This document shows positions 17,671 to 24,630 of a DNA stretch of 64,000 nucleotides, in pieces (position 1 is the stretch's first letter; the number at the start of each line of letters is the position of its first letter). Source of the stretch: Pseudobutyrivibrio sp. OR37 (GTDB lineage: Bacteria > Bacillota > Clostridia > Lachnospirales > Lachnospiraceae); the NCBI RefSeq assembly GCF_900113655.1, contig NZ_FOQF01000007.1, positions 1-64,000 on the forward strand, in the 5' to 3' direction. The notes beneath the pieces were generated by a model that worked only from the letters and a program-made list of their open reading frames with translations, was not told the origin of the DNA and made no database searches. The position numbers and the translations under genes are program-made.

Positions 17671-19263
17671 TTACTGGAGTAAGTTCATAACACCCTGTGT
17701 AGCCTGATTTGCCTGAGCAAGCATTGACTGACCTGCCTGCTGGAGGATGTTATTCTTAGAGTACTCAACCATCTGGTCTGCCATATCTGTATCACGGATA
17801 CGAGACTCAGCTGCTTCTGTATTCTCAACTACGTTGTCGAGGTTCTTGATAGAGTGCTCTAGTCGGTTCTGGATAGCACCAAGTTCTGCACGCTGTGCTG
17901 ATACTCTCTGGATTGCATCTGCGATAGCATCGATTGCGTATGTAGCTGCCTTACCAGTTGCGTCTGATACGTTGATACCGTTAATACCGATTGACTTAGA
18001 GTTCATAGCCTCGATAGAAACGTTAATCTTGTTTGACATTGCTGCGTCAGCACCAACATGAAGGTTAAGTGTAAGTGCATTCTGTACGTTTACATGGCCT
18101 TTATTGATTGAGAAGCTGATTGTTGTTGCTGGCTGATCTTCACCACCAACTCTCTGTGTAATGTTGTTTGGCTTCCAATAGTATGCGCCATCCTTTTCCC
18201 AAGGATTGTCAGGGTCTGCATCGTCTGTTGAATGCATTCCAACTGTTGACTTTGGTGGATCCTGATTCTTAAGTGCATCGATTTTTGCCTGCGTTGCCCA
18301 TTTATCAACATCTGCTGCACCATCTGTAGCACCTACTGAAGATGCTGCCTTAAGCTCGATAGCTACCATATTGTAAGCTGCTGTTGCTCTGATAAGTGTT
18401 GCATTAGCTTTATCAATACCAGTATCTGGATCGTATGTATCTGAGAATCTTGATACTTCATTACCATTATATTTAAGTGTAGAGCCTGCTACGATTAGAT
18501 TATGAAGATAACCATTTGTAACCTTGGCATTTGCAACATCACTTGCAGTTCCAGAAATAATTGTGTATGTTTTTCCATCGATAGAAATTGTATCACCAGC
18601 TGTAAGATTCCAACCATCCTCAGGGTCATCTGCCTTAGTTTCATCGTACATGTCTTCAGTAAACTTAAGTGCCTTTGCTACTTCTGCATTTGTTTTAGCA
18701 CCGATTGTGTACTGTGTTCCACCGATTCTATACTTCTCACCAGCTTCAAGAGATTCCATTGTAAATGTAGCTCTTGTAGAGTTCTGTACGAGTGTGCCTT
18801 CAAGACCTGCATCATGAGCATCAATATACATCTTCTTAAGTCCGATATCACCCTTTAATAAGAATGTCTCGTTGAACTTTGTTGTAGATGCGATACGATC
18901 GATTTCCTGAGAAAGCTGTGTAATTTCGTTCTGGATATCATCACGGTCTGACTCTGAGTTTGTACCGTTGGCTGCCTGTACTGCCAATTCGTTCATTCTC
19001 TGAAGCATGTCGTGAACTTCTGTGAGGGCACCTTCAGCTGTCTGTACTGAAGATACACCGTCAGATGCGTTTGTAGAAGCCTGGCTAAGACCTCGGATCT
19101 GCTTTCTCATCTTCTCAGAAATTGAAAGTCCTGCTGCATCATCTGCTGCACGATTGATTTTAAATCCAGATGAAAGTTTCTCTGTAGACTTCGACTGAGA
19201 TGCTGTCGTAATGTTCAATGTTCTTGAAGCATTTGCTGCCTGCATATTGTGTTGTACTACCAT
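17671..19263 (-). CDS. hag: Flagellin
   Basis: The filament subunit, 530 residues. The conserved N-terminal D0/D1 (MVVQHNMQAANASRTLNI to residue ~140) and C-terminal D1/D0 (SIGINGINVSD to the end, MLAQANQATQGVMNLLQ) enclose a variable surface domain of about 250 residues. The D1 segment LQRMNELAVQAANGTNS keeps most of the region recognised by TLR5. I choose the ATG at 19263, preceded by GGAGGAATTAACT; an ATG 15 bp upstream falls in that ribosome site. Expression appears to depend on the sigma-28 promoter at 19424-19451 and on CsrA sites in the leader. Glycosyltransferases lie downstream. Confidence 0.97.
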   Translation of the reverse strand: MVVQHNMQAANASRTLNITTASQSKSTEKLSSGFKINRAADDAAGLSISEKMRKQIRGLSQASTNASDGVSSVQTAEGALTEVHDMLQRMNELAVQAANGTNSESDRDDIQNEITQLSQEIDRIASTTKFNETFLLKGDIGLKKMYIDAHDAGLEGTLVQNSTRATFTMESLEAGEKYRIGGTQYTIGAKTNAEVAKALKFTEDMYDETKADDPEDGWNLTAGDTISIDGKTYTIISGTASDVANAKVTNGYLHNLIVAGSTLKYNGNEVSRFSDTYDPDTGIDKANATLIRATAAYNMVAIELKAASSVGATDGAADVDKWATQAKIDALKNQDPPKSTVGMHSTDDADPDNPWEKDGAYYWKPNNITQRVGGEDQPATTISFSINKGHVNVQNALTLNLHVGADAAMSNKINVSIEAMNSKSIGINGINVSDATGKAATYAIDAIADAIQRVSAQRAELGAIQNRLEHSIKNLDNVVENTEAAESRIRDTDMADQMVEYSKNNILQQAGQSMLAQANQATQGVMNLLQ

Positions 19264-19286
19264 AGTTAATTCCTCCATGAGATTCT

Positions 19287-19302
19287 GCTAATTCCTTTTA
19301 GC
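19287..19302 (-). promoter_or_regulatory. Predicted CsrA-binding hairpin in flagellin leader
   Basis: GCUAA-AAGGAA-UUAGC is a perfect 5-bp stem with GGA in a six-base loop. A second GGA lies in the ribosome site GGAGGAA about 20 nt downstream. The pair mirrors the BS1/BS2 sites of the Bacillus hag leader; csrA and fliW are 5 kb away in this window. Confidence 0.75.
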
Positions 19303-19399
19303 ATCTAAATCCGTTTTTTTGATAGCCCAACATCCGTGTCTGGCCTGGTTATTAAATTTAAATTAAGATTCGAATTCGATTTTGTAAGGTAAAATATAT

Positions 19400-19419
19400 G
19401 TGTGAATTGTTCCTTACAC
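19400..19419 (-). promoter_or_regulatory. 5'-terminal hairpin of flagellin mRNA with GGA loop
   Basis: GUGU-AAGGAACAAUUC-ACAC lies at the predicted transcript start and is enclosed by UAAGGU/ACCUUA. It could be a third CsrA site or a 5' stabilising stem. Confidence 0.45.
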
Positions 19420-19423
19420 CTTA

Positions 19424-19451
19424 TTTATCGAGACTCTTTCTCAAAACTTTA
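19424..19451 (-). promoter_or_regulatory. Sigma-28 promoter of flagellin
   Basis: TAAAGTTT, 12 nt, TCGATAAA on the minus strand: a near-perfect FliA/SigD promoter. It predicts a leader of about 150 nt. The rest of 19264-19601 holds the leader hairpins, an A/T-rich stretch and the terminator of the upstream operon. Confidence 0.85.
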
Positions 19452-19506
19452 CCCTTTTTGCCAAAAATTTTTATTTTTATTCCACTTTTGTAATTTTTGG
19501 GGCATA

Positions 19507-19552
19507 ATAAAAAAGTCGCTAAACCCTTGATTTTACTGGGTTTTTGCGACTT
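19507..19552 (-). terminator. Intrinsic terminator of the flaG-fliD-fliS operon
   Basis: Stem AGTCGC...GCGACT with inner AACCC/GGGTT, followed by TTTTTTATTATG on the minus strand, 50 bp after the stop at 19602. Confidence 0.85.
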
Positions 19553-19601
19553 TTATTTTTGTTAAATTTTATAACAATTTTTTTGTATATTTTGCTATTT
19601 T

Positions 19602-20084
19602 TTACTTCTTTTTATCCACAAATGCAGGGTCTGCAGTGGTCTGAGGGCTCATCATGTGCCTATAATATGATGAAACTACATCAGATGATTTTTTGATTTC
19701 ACGTGCCTCTTTTTTTATGTTTGCAAATCTGGTTTTGGCATACTCTTTATTTCTATATTCCGACGCTTCCACATCAGCAGTAAGTGCCGTAACCTTTTTT
19801 ATTAAATCCTGCATCAAGCGAATCTCATCTGCATAAGTTTCCCTATCTGCCTCGATAATATCCTTCACCCTATTAAATAATTGTTCAAAGCCATCATCAA
19901 GCATTACGATTCGCTCGATTAGCTCTGCCTTCATATTCATATTCTTCTCCAAATCATCTGGAGTAGAATTAGGATTCTTAAGAATTGCCTCCTGCTCCTT
20001 ATTCCTAATAGTAAGCACCCTAAGCACATCAGCTTTCTTCTCTAGCGATTCCCTAAGCATCACAACATAATCCATATTTTCCAT
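19602..20084 (-). CDS. Coiled-coil flagellar chaperone-like protein (FliT/FlgN type)
   Basis: A 160-residue, almost entirely alpha-helical protein with no signal peptide (MENMDYVVMLRESLEKKADVLRVL) and a glutamate/lysine-rich coiled coil to about residue 135. Length, composition and position after fliS suggest an export chaperone of FliT or FlgN type, but I see no diagnostic motif. The start follows AGGGGG. Structured element E lies 46 nt upstream. A separate FlgN is encoded at 29994-30506, so FliT is the likelier role. Confidence 0.55.
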   Translation of the reverse strand: MENMDYVVMLRESLEKKADVLRVLTIRNKEQEAILKNPNSTPDDLEKNMNMKAELIERIVMLDDGFEQLFNRVKDIIEADRETYADEIRLMQDLIKKVTALTADVEASEYRNKEYAKTRFANIKKEAREIKKSSDVVSSYYRHMMSPQTTADPAFVDKKK

Positions 20085-20129
20085 CTACTCGTACCCCCTA
20101 ATCTTTATCATAGTCCTAGTTCTAGTCCT

Positions 20130-20224
20130 AGTCCGTATTCATTACGCAGACAATCATTATATTACTACGGTCAGCTTAGAATGCTTCCCTTTAGTAAAAT
20201 AATAGATTGTTTACTACGAGGACT
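20130..20224 (-). ncRNA. Structured RNA element E (family 1)
   Basis: Minus-strand element with stem ACAATC/GATTGT, loop AGUAA/CUGCGUA and apical unit G-GA-AGC-AUUCUAA-GCU-GA-C. The outer stem is AGTCC/GGACT with GTA/TAC. It ends 46 nt before the chaperone-like gene, the same placement as A-C. Its apex closely matches element F at 34269-34366. Confidence 0.5.
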
Positions 20225-20243
20225 CATCTAAAAATGTAACGAA

Positions 20244-20325
20244 CACTGGTAGGTAACAATTATTTATATACACAAGGAGCCACTCTCGCGACGGTGTATA
20301 TAAATGATTGTTACCGTAACCAGTG
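20244..20325 (+). ncRNA. Structured RNA element D (family 1), plus-strand copy
   Basis: Plus-strand element of 82 nt: outer stem CACTGGT/ACCAGTG, loop AGGUA/UACCGUA, stem ACAAU/AUUGU, long A/U helix, apical unit G-GA-GC-CACUCUC-GC-GA-C. It is 19 bp from element E and points the opposite way, antisense to the flagellar transcript. Together E, D and a hairpin at 20345-20364 fill the gap 20085-20372. Confidence 0.5.
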
Positions 20326-20344
20326 CACACAGCCTACATAACTA

Positions 20345-20364
20345 TAGCCCCTCAACTGAGGGGC
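20345..20364 (-). other. Palindrome after fliS
   Basis: AGCCCCTCA/TGAGGGGCT hairpin 8 bp past the fliS stop with no T-run on either side; possibly a 3'-end stabiliser. Confidence 0.5.
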
Positions 20365-20372
20365 TACGTAAA

Positions 20373-20783
20373 TTAACCTGCTATGTTTGTTTGCCCATCC
20401 ACCTTTTTGCCGTTGGCGGTGAGCTTCATTACATCCTTCCAAGTGTCGCGCATTGTACGCAGGTGCTTTAGCACCTCTTCCAATTCGTCTGGCTCCTTGG
20501 TTATCATGGCATGTCTCAAGCAGCTCCTAAGATAACTATACACTGCATGGAAATCTTTTGCCACTGGATATTTTTCATCGAGAGTAATTTCAAACTCTTC
20601 TATTATTCTATCTGTCTTGCGAATATTAATGTGAGCCTTTTCAATATCGTGATTTTCACAAGCTACAATTGCTATGTTACAAAATTTGATGGCTCCTTCG
20701 TACAGCATCAATGTCAACTCTGCTGGACTAGCTGTAAGTATTCTGTTTTTTGCATAAGCATCGTATCCGTTCATTGGTGTCAT
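20373..20783 (-). CDS. fliS: Flagellin export chaperone FliS
   Basis: Binds the C-terminus of unfolded flagellin and delivers it to the flagellar export gate. The 136-residue protein has the family pattern: NGYDAYAKNRILTASPAELTLMLYEGAIKFCNIA (residues 5-38), then helices with YPVAKDFHAVYSYLRSCLRHA. Start at 20783 is preceded by AAGGGGG. It directly follows fliD, the normal order. Together with the chaperone-like gene downstream, it is expected to be part of the flaG transcript. Confidence 0.95.
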   Translation of the reverse strand: MTPMNGYDAYAKNRILTASPAELTLMLYEGAIKFCNIAIVACENHDIEKAHINIRKTDRIIEEFEITLDEKYPVAKDFHAVYSYLRSCLRHAMITKEPDELEEVLKHLRTMRDTWKDVMKLTANGKKVDGQTNIAG

Positions 20784-20835
20784 ATTAATGCCCCCTTGTA
20801 AATCCTTTTATCGTTTCGCCTATTACTTACAATTA

Positions 20836-22974
20836 TCAACCACCGCCAAGTAGAGATGAAATTGATGAAGAATTGCCCTGCAAGGTAGCCAATGCTTTTT
20901 CCATTGCGGCAAACTTCTTATAGTAAGAATCTTCCATATCCTTAACTCTATCTGTCCAGGTCTTGATCAAATCTGAATAATTAGAGTATTCTGAAGCCAT
21001 TTCCTTGTCATTGTATACCGTGTATACGGAACGAACAGTTGTAGACTTCATCTTCTTATCCAGCTCGCCATACAAATCCGTCGTCAGCTGTTTCATAAAT
21101 TCGATAACTGAATCTGGATCCTTTGCTATGGCTGCTCTTAGCTTATCCTCACGGCCTGATGTTGCAGAATCCTCTGAATCACCATTGATGTGATAAGCGT
21201 AGTTCTCATTTTTTTCTGCATAGATTGTTCCAAGGGTACCAACACCAAATTTGGCCCAATTATATCTTTCTCCATTTATCTCATAGGTCTTCATCATTCC
21301 CATGGTAAATGTGGAGATAAGTGAGCTAAGGTTAGTATCACGTCTTAACAAGGAATCCTTAATCTTCTGCTCCCACTTTTCAATTTCTGTTTCAGACATT
21401 TCAGCCTTTTCATCATCTGTAAGTGGCTCGTAATCCTTTGCCGAATCTGCATTATATAATTTTTGCATTTCGTTAATCAAAGAATTATAAGATGTTAGGA
21501 AATCCTTTATCTTATCATACAAACCATCAGTATCATTTGATACAGTGATATTTATAGCTTCTGTAGTTTCTGCAAATGCTTCTATTGTAAGGCCATTTAC
21601 TGTAAGTGAATTTGAGTTGGAGGTGTAGGTTTCATTATTTAAAATCATAATGGCATCCTGACCTTCCACCTTCTTTGCATTGGGCGTCAACTCAAGATTT
21701 TCATAAGTTATGGCACCAACCATGCTTATATGGTAGCCAACACTTTCCATCAGTTCCTTATTATCGCTCTGAGTCCAGAACTGAACGTAACTATCACTAT
21801 CTTCAGAATCCTTTGAGCCAAACGTTGCCTCAATATATTCCTTATATGCCTTATTATTTTCTAGTGCCATCTGGGCATTTGCTCGCTCTTCATCTGTTGA
21901 GTTTTCTGAATTTAAGGTAATATACGCATCTCTGATTTGGTTGACTGCCCTAATTATATCGGTGGCATTCTCGTCCTTGGCATAAACATCATAGCTGGCT
22001 GATTCATACATTTTTGCTGCAATTGTATCCATCTGCTCTTCTGTAATGTTTGCCCAGTCTACCGCATATTCTTCATTTTCTTCAAGATATTTGGCTATCT
22101 TATAATATGTTCCACCCTCGCCTACAGTCTGCTCTGCCGATGTGCGAGTTTCTTCGTCCTCACTTGTAAGATCAGCCTTTGATGCCTTAATTAACTGTAA
22201 CAAATTCTTAAAGCCATCCTCGGTTCTGGACAAATGCTGCTCTGTCTCACCTTCACCGTCCAGTGTGAATTTAAAGGTCTTATTTAAAAACTTCTGAGCC
22301 GCCTCATCAGTTAATCTTGTTACCTCTGAATCAGAAAGCAATCCCAGTTTTGTCAGAGCTTCAAAGCCCTTATCATTATTTGCAGTAACATCGAAATTGC
22401 CATCTAAACCTGGCTTTTTTCCACTTAAGAATATACGATGATTCTCCTGGTCAAAACTAGCCTGTATGCCTGCTCCGTTTAGCTTATTTACAAATTCATC
22501 TACTGTTGTACTCTTATCAACAATAATATTGGTTGTGGATGTTCCTGTTCTAATCTGTATACTTGCATCACCTGTCGATGCATTAGTGTTAAATCCCAAC
22601 TCGGAAAGCTTTGTCTCACCTTTAACCGAATTGTCCAACTTTCCACCTGTAACGAAGGCTGTCTTTGCAAGCTGCTTAATCTCTAAGGTCTGTGTTCCAA
22701 TAATTGCTTTTCCGCTTGCAGTAATCTTTGCCTTAGTATTATCACTTGCAGATGTCTTTTTGATGGCATAATTTGAAGAGTAACGCATGTTACCCACATC
22801 AGTGTAAAGCTTATAAACCTTACTATTTAAGCTCTTCCAGGCATCCTGCTTCCAGGAAAGCTTTGTCTGAGCCTTGACATATTTGTCCTTTTTAAAACTA
22901 TAGGCAGATACAAGGGCACCTACAATAGCCTCGGTGTCGAGACCAGATGCCAAGCCCGATAATCTAATAGGCAT
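20836..22974 (-). CDS. fliD: Flagellar hook-associated protein 2 (filament cap) FliD
   Basis: Forms the cap under which flagellin polymerises. The 712-residue protein has the FliD N-terminal domain (IRLSGLASGLDTEAIVGALVSAY, then KLSWKQDAWKSLNSKVYKLY) and the C-terminal domain (DKIKDFLTSYNSLINEM, then EYSNYSDLIKTWTDRVKDMEDSYYKKFAAMEKALA). It is longer than many FliD proteins because of a middle insertion of roughly residues 240-450 rich in Asp/Glu/Ser, probably surface-exposed. It is 10 bp after flaG and 52 bp before fliS. Confidence 0.95.
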   Translation of the reverse strand: MPIRLSGLASGLDTEAIVGALVSAYSFKKDKYVKAQTKLSWKQDAWKSLNSKVYKLYTDVGNMRYSSNYAIKKTSASDNTKAKITASGKAIIGTQTLEIKQLAKTAFVTGGKLDNSVKGETKLSELGFNTNASTGDASIQIRTGTSTTNIIVDKSTTVDEFVNKLNGAGIQASFDQENHRIFLSGKKPGLDGNFDVTANNDKGFEALTKLGLLSDSEVTRLTDEAAQKFLNKTFKFTLDGEGETEQHLSRTEDGFKNLLQLIKASKADLTSEDEETRTSAEQTVGEGGTYYKIAKYLEENEEYAVDWANITEEQMDTIAAKMYESASYDVYAKDENATDIIRAVNQIRDAYITLNSENSTDEERANAQMALENNKAYKEYIEATFGSKDSEDSDSYVQFWTQSDNKELMESVGYHISMVGAITYENLELTPNAKKVEGQDAIMILNNETYTSNSNSLTVNGLTIEAFAETTEAINITVSNDTDGLYDKIKDFLTSYNSLINEMQKLYNADSAKDYEPLTDDEKAEMSETEIEKWEQKIKDSLLRRDTNLSSLISTFTMGMMKTYEINGERYNWAKFGVGTLGTIYAEKNENYAYHINGDSEDSATSGREDKLRAAIAKDPDSVIEFMKQLTTDLYGELDKKMKSTTVRSVYTVYNDKEMASEYSNYSDLIKTWTDRVKDMEDSYYKKFAAMEKALATLQGNSSSISSLLGGG

Positions 22975-22984
22975 ACTCTACCTC

Positions 22985-23404
22985 CTATCTCTTTTCATCA
23001 ACCATAATTCCTGCAAGCTCCCAAGCCTTTGCAATAAGATCGAGAGTCTTATCTGCTGGAAACTCCTTAATAACCTCTTTGGTCTCCTTATCTACCATTT
23101 TGATAGTGACACGATTTGTGCCTTCATGGATTCCAAATACAGCCTCTGCATTTCCATTTGCAGAATTAATTTTTTCAACAGCCTCTTTAAGAGAAGATGT
23201 TGCCTGCCCTGCAGGATTTTTCTCGGCGTCTTCATTTTCAGGGTTCGCCGAAAGAGTTCTATCGTATTCAGCCGCTTTATTTTCCTTCGCAACTGAGAAA
23301 TCAACTATTGCACTATCCTTTTGTACTTCTGTTGCTGGCGCTGTTTTTACTGAACTTCCTTGTCCCTGGTAGCTAACTGCGCTACTTACTTCGCCTATTT
23401 TCAT
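22985..23404 (-). CDS. flaG: FlaG family protein
   Basis: A 139-residue protein whose C-terminal half is the FlaG domain (VFGIHEGTNRVTIKMVDKETKEVIKEFPADKTLDLIAKAWELAG), after a disordered N-terminus. FlaG proteins influence filament length. I place the start at 23404 (MKIGEVSS), just after TAAGGAGGAAAG; the frame stays open to 23461 but without a ribosome site. A sigma-28 promoter and a predicted CsrA site lie upstream. It heads the flaG-fliD-fliS transcript. Confidence 0.9.
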   Translation of the reverse strand: MKIGEVSSAVSYQGQGSSVKTAPATEVQKDSAIVDFSVAKENKAAEYDRTLSANPENEDAEKNPAGQATSSLKEAVEKINSANGNAEAVFGIHEGTNRVTIKMVDKETKEVIKEFPADKTLDLIAKAWELAGIMVDEKR

Positions 23405-23463
23405 TTCTTTCCTCCTTACGCCCACACGAATAAGGTCCCATCCCCAAATCCGTACAGGCAATA

Positions 23464-23475
23464 TACATCCTTGTA
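23464..23475 (-). promoter_or_regulatory. Predicted CsrA site in flaG leader
   Basis: UACAAGGAUGUA: exact match to the CsrA SELEX core (UACARGGAUGU) and self-complementary at its ends. A second GGA is in the flaG ribosome site. Confidence 0.7.
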
Positions 23476-23505
23476 ATAATGGGAAAATTTTAGTTTTCTA
23501 ATCTC

Positions 23506-23534
23506 TATATCGACACCACGTTATCGAAAGTTTA
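23506..23534 (-). promoter_or_regulatory. Sigma-28 promoter of flaG-fliD-fliS
   Basis: TAAACTTT, 13 nt, TCGATATA on the minus strand. One base longer spacing than the flagellin and flgM promoters, otherwise a clear FliA-type promoter. Confidence 0.7.
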
Positions 23535-23564
23535 TAGCTACAGTGAAATTTTTCTAAATATTAC

Positions 23565-23696
23565 GATACGGCTCGTAGTTTTCCGTGCTCCCGCAGGCCA
23601 TCTCCCATTGCAGCCAAGGGAACCTCCCCTTCGGGGTCCCTCCTTAACTACATGGGGCCCTCCTGCTCGCGCTTGCCAAGGTTATGAAGCCGTATC
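23565..23696 (+). repeat. GC-rich structured repeat R2 (family 2)
   Basis: Core nearly identical to R1 over about 100 bp, but with a different outer stem (GATACGGCT/AGCCGTATC). Plus-strand orientation, between the csrA terminator and the flaG promoter. With R3, the csrA terminator and the flaG leader it explains the 491-bp gap 23405-23895. Confidence 0.75.
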
Positions 23697-23703
23697 TTGA
23701 TAA

Positions 23704-23745
23704 CAAAAAAAAGAAAGCCTACAGCAATTCATACTGTAAACTTTC
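23704..23745 (-). terminator. Intrinsic terminator of the flgM-csrA operon
   Basis: Stem AGAAAGTTTACAG/CTGTAGGCTTTCT followed by TTTTTTTTG on the minus strand. Located downstream of csrA and repeat R3. Confidence 0.85.
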
Positions 23746-23773
23746 TATTGTAAATTCCGTTTTTATATACCAA

Positions 23774-23891
23774 GCGGCCACACAACCTACGCAAGCGCGA
23801 GCAGGGAGGCACCATACCGAGTGAGGAGCTACTGCACCGGAGCGAAAGTATGGAGGGTGCCCTGCGGGAGCACGAAACCCTACGAGGCCGC
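23774..23891 (-). repeat. GC-rich structured repeat R3 (family 2, divergent)
   Basis: Minus-strand copy sharing the end motifs TGCTCCCGCAGG and CTGCTCGCGCTTGC with R1 and R2. It has a new outer stem (GCGGCC/GGCCGC) and a different but still paired inner stem (CCATAC/GTATGG). It begins 5 bp after the csrA stop. Confidence 0.7.
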
Positions 23892-23895
23892 GCCA

Positions 23896-24117
23896 CTATA
23901 GCAAGTTCTTAAGAGCTTCAAGGTCATCCATGCTGATTCCCTTGGCTGCTTCGTTTTCTTTCTGGATTTCAAGGTATACTTCCTTGCGGTAGATAGACAC
24001 TTCTTTAGGTGCCGAAATACCTATTTTGACTTGATCGCCGCGAACTTCAAGGACTGTAATCTCGATGTTGTTGTTGATCATAATTGCGTCGCCTGTTTTT
24101 CTTGTTAATGCCAACAT
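23896..24117 (-). CDS. csrA: Carbon storage / translational regulator CsrA
   Basis: A 73-residue RNA-binding dimer that blocks ribosome access at GGA-loop hairpins. The sequence MLALTRKTGDAIMI keeps Leu4 and Arg6, and the domain continues to IGISAPKEVSIYRKEVY, where the second RNA-binding arginine lies. It has the extended C-terminus typical of Firmicutes CsrA that binds FliW. It starts 2 bp after the fliW stop. Predicted targets in this window are the flagellin, flaG and fliD-like leaders. Confidence 0.96.
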   Translation of the reverse strand: MLALTRKTGDAIMINNNIEITVLEVRGDQVKIGISAPKEVSIYRKEVYLEIQKENEAAKGISMDDLEALKNLL

Positions 24118-24119
24118 CG

Positions 24120-24572
24120 CTACTCACCATCCTTTCCATGTAATGCGTCATGAATCAGGAATCGTACTGGCTCGTCTCCATCGATAATAATCTGGTCGCC
24201 AACATTTGTATCGGTGTTGATGATGATAGGAGCCTTTAAGTTAATTGATGCTTCTTTTGGATTCTTAGGAACTCTTACAGTTACAAGCATGTAAGTGTTT
24301 TCATCTGTAAGGTCCCCCAGCTGTGATAATGAATCTACATTTAAAGCTGGTGCATAATCTGGTTTTACTACATGTGGCAACATTACGGGCATAGCAAAAT
24401 CTGTCTCGTCTAATGACTGTAACCACATGATGTTACCCTTGTCTTTCTTTTCTTCGTCGAAAATGAGTGTGTATCTCTTCATGTCTGGAAAACCAATGAG
24501 CCCATGAAGTAGATTGATAATCTTTTCATCGGAAATCTCAATTTCTCCGAATAGTCTAGTTTTTACCTGCAT
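24120..24572 (-). CDS. fliW: Flagellar assembly factor FliW
   Basis: Binds either flagellin or CsrA; free flagellin releases FliW, which then sequesters and inactivates CsrA. The 150-residue protein matches the family: TRLFGEIEISDEKIINLLHGLIGFPDMKRYTL, FAMPVMLPHVVKPDYAP and a C-terminal beta region with INLKAPIIINTDT. The acidic end fits partner binding. It is in the invariant fliW-csrA order, last but one in the flgM operon. Confidence 0.96.
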   Translation of the reverse strand: MQVKTRLFGEIEISDEKIINLLHGLIGFPDMKRYTLIFDEEKKDKGNIMWLQSLDETDFAMPVMLPHVVKPDYAPALNVDSLSQLGDLTDENTYMLVTVRVPKNPKEASINLKAPIIINTDTNVGDQIIIDGDEPVRFLIHDALHGKDGE

Positions 24573-24630
24573 TGTCCCTTCTCCTTTGCATGTTCTAATT
24601 CAGCATAAAAACCCAAAAACCACTGAATTG

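Noticed and set aside
18090-18858. Open frames opposite and inside flagellin
   Set aside because: Explained as shadows of the flagellin variable domain.
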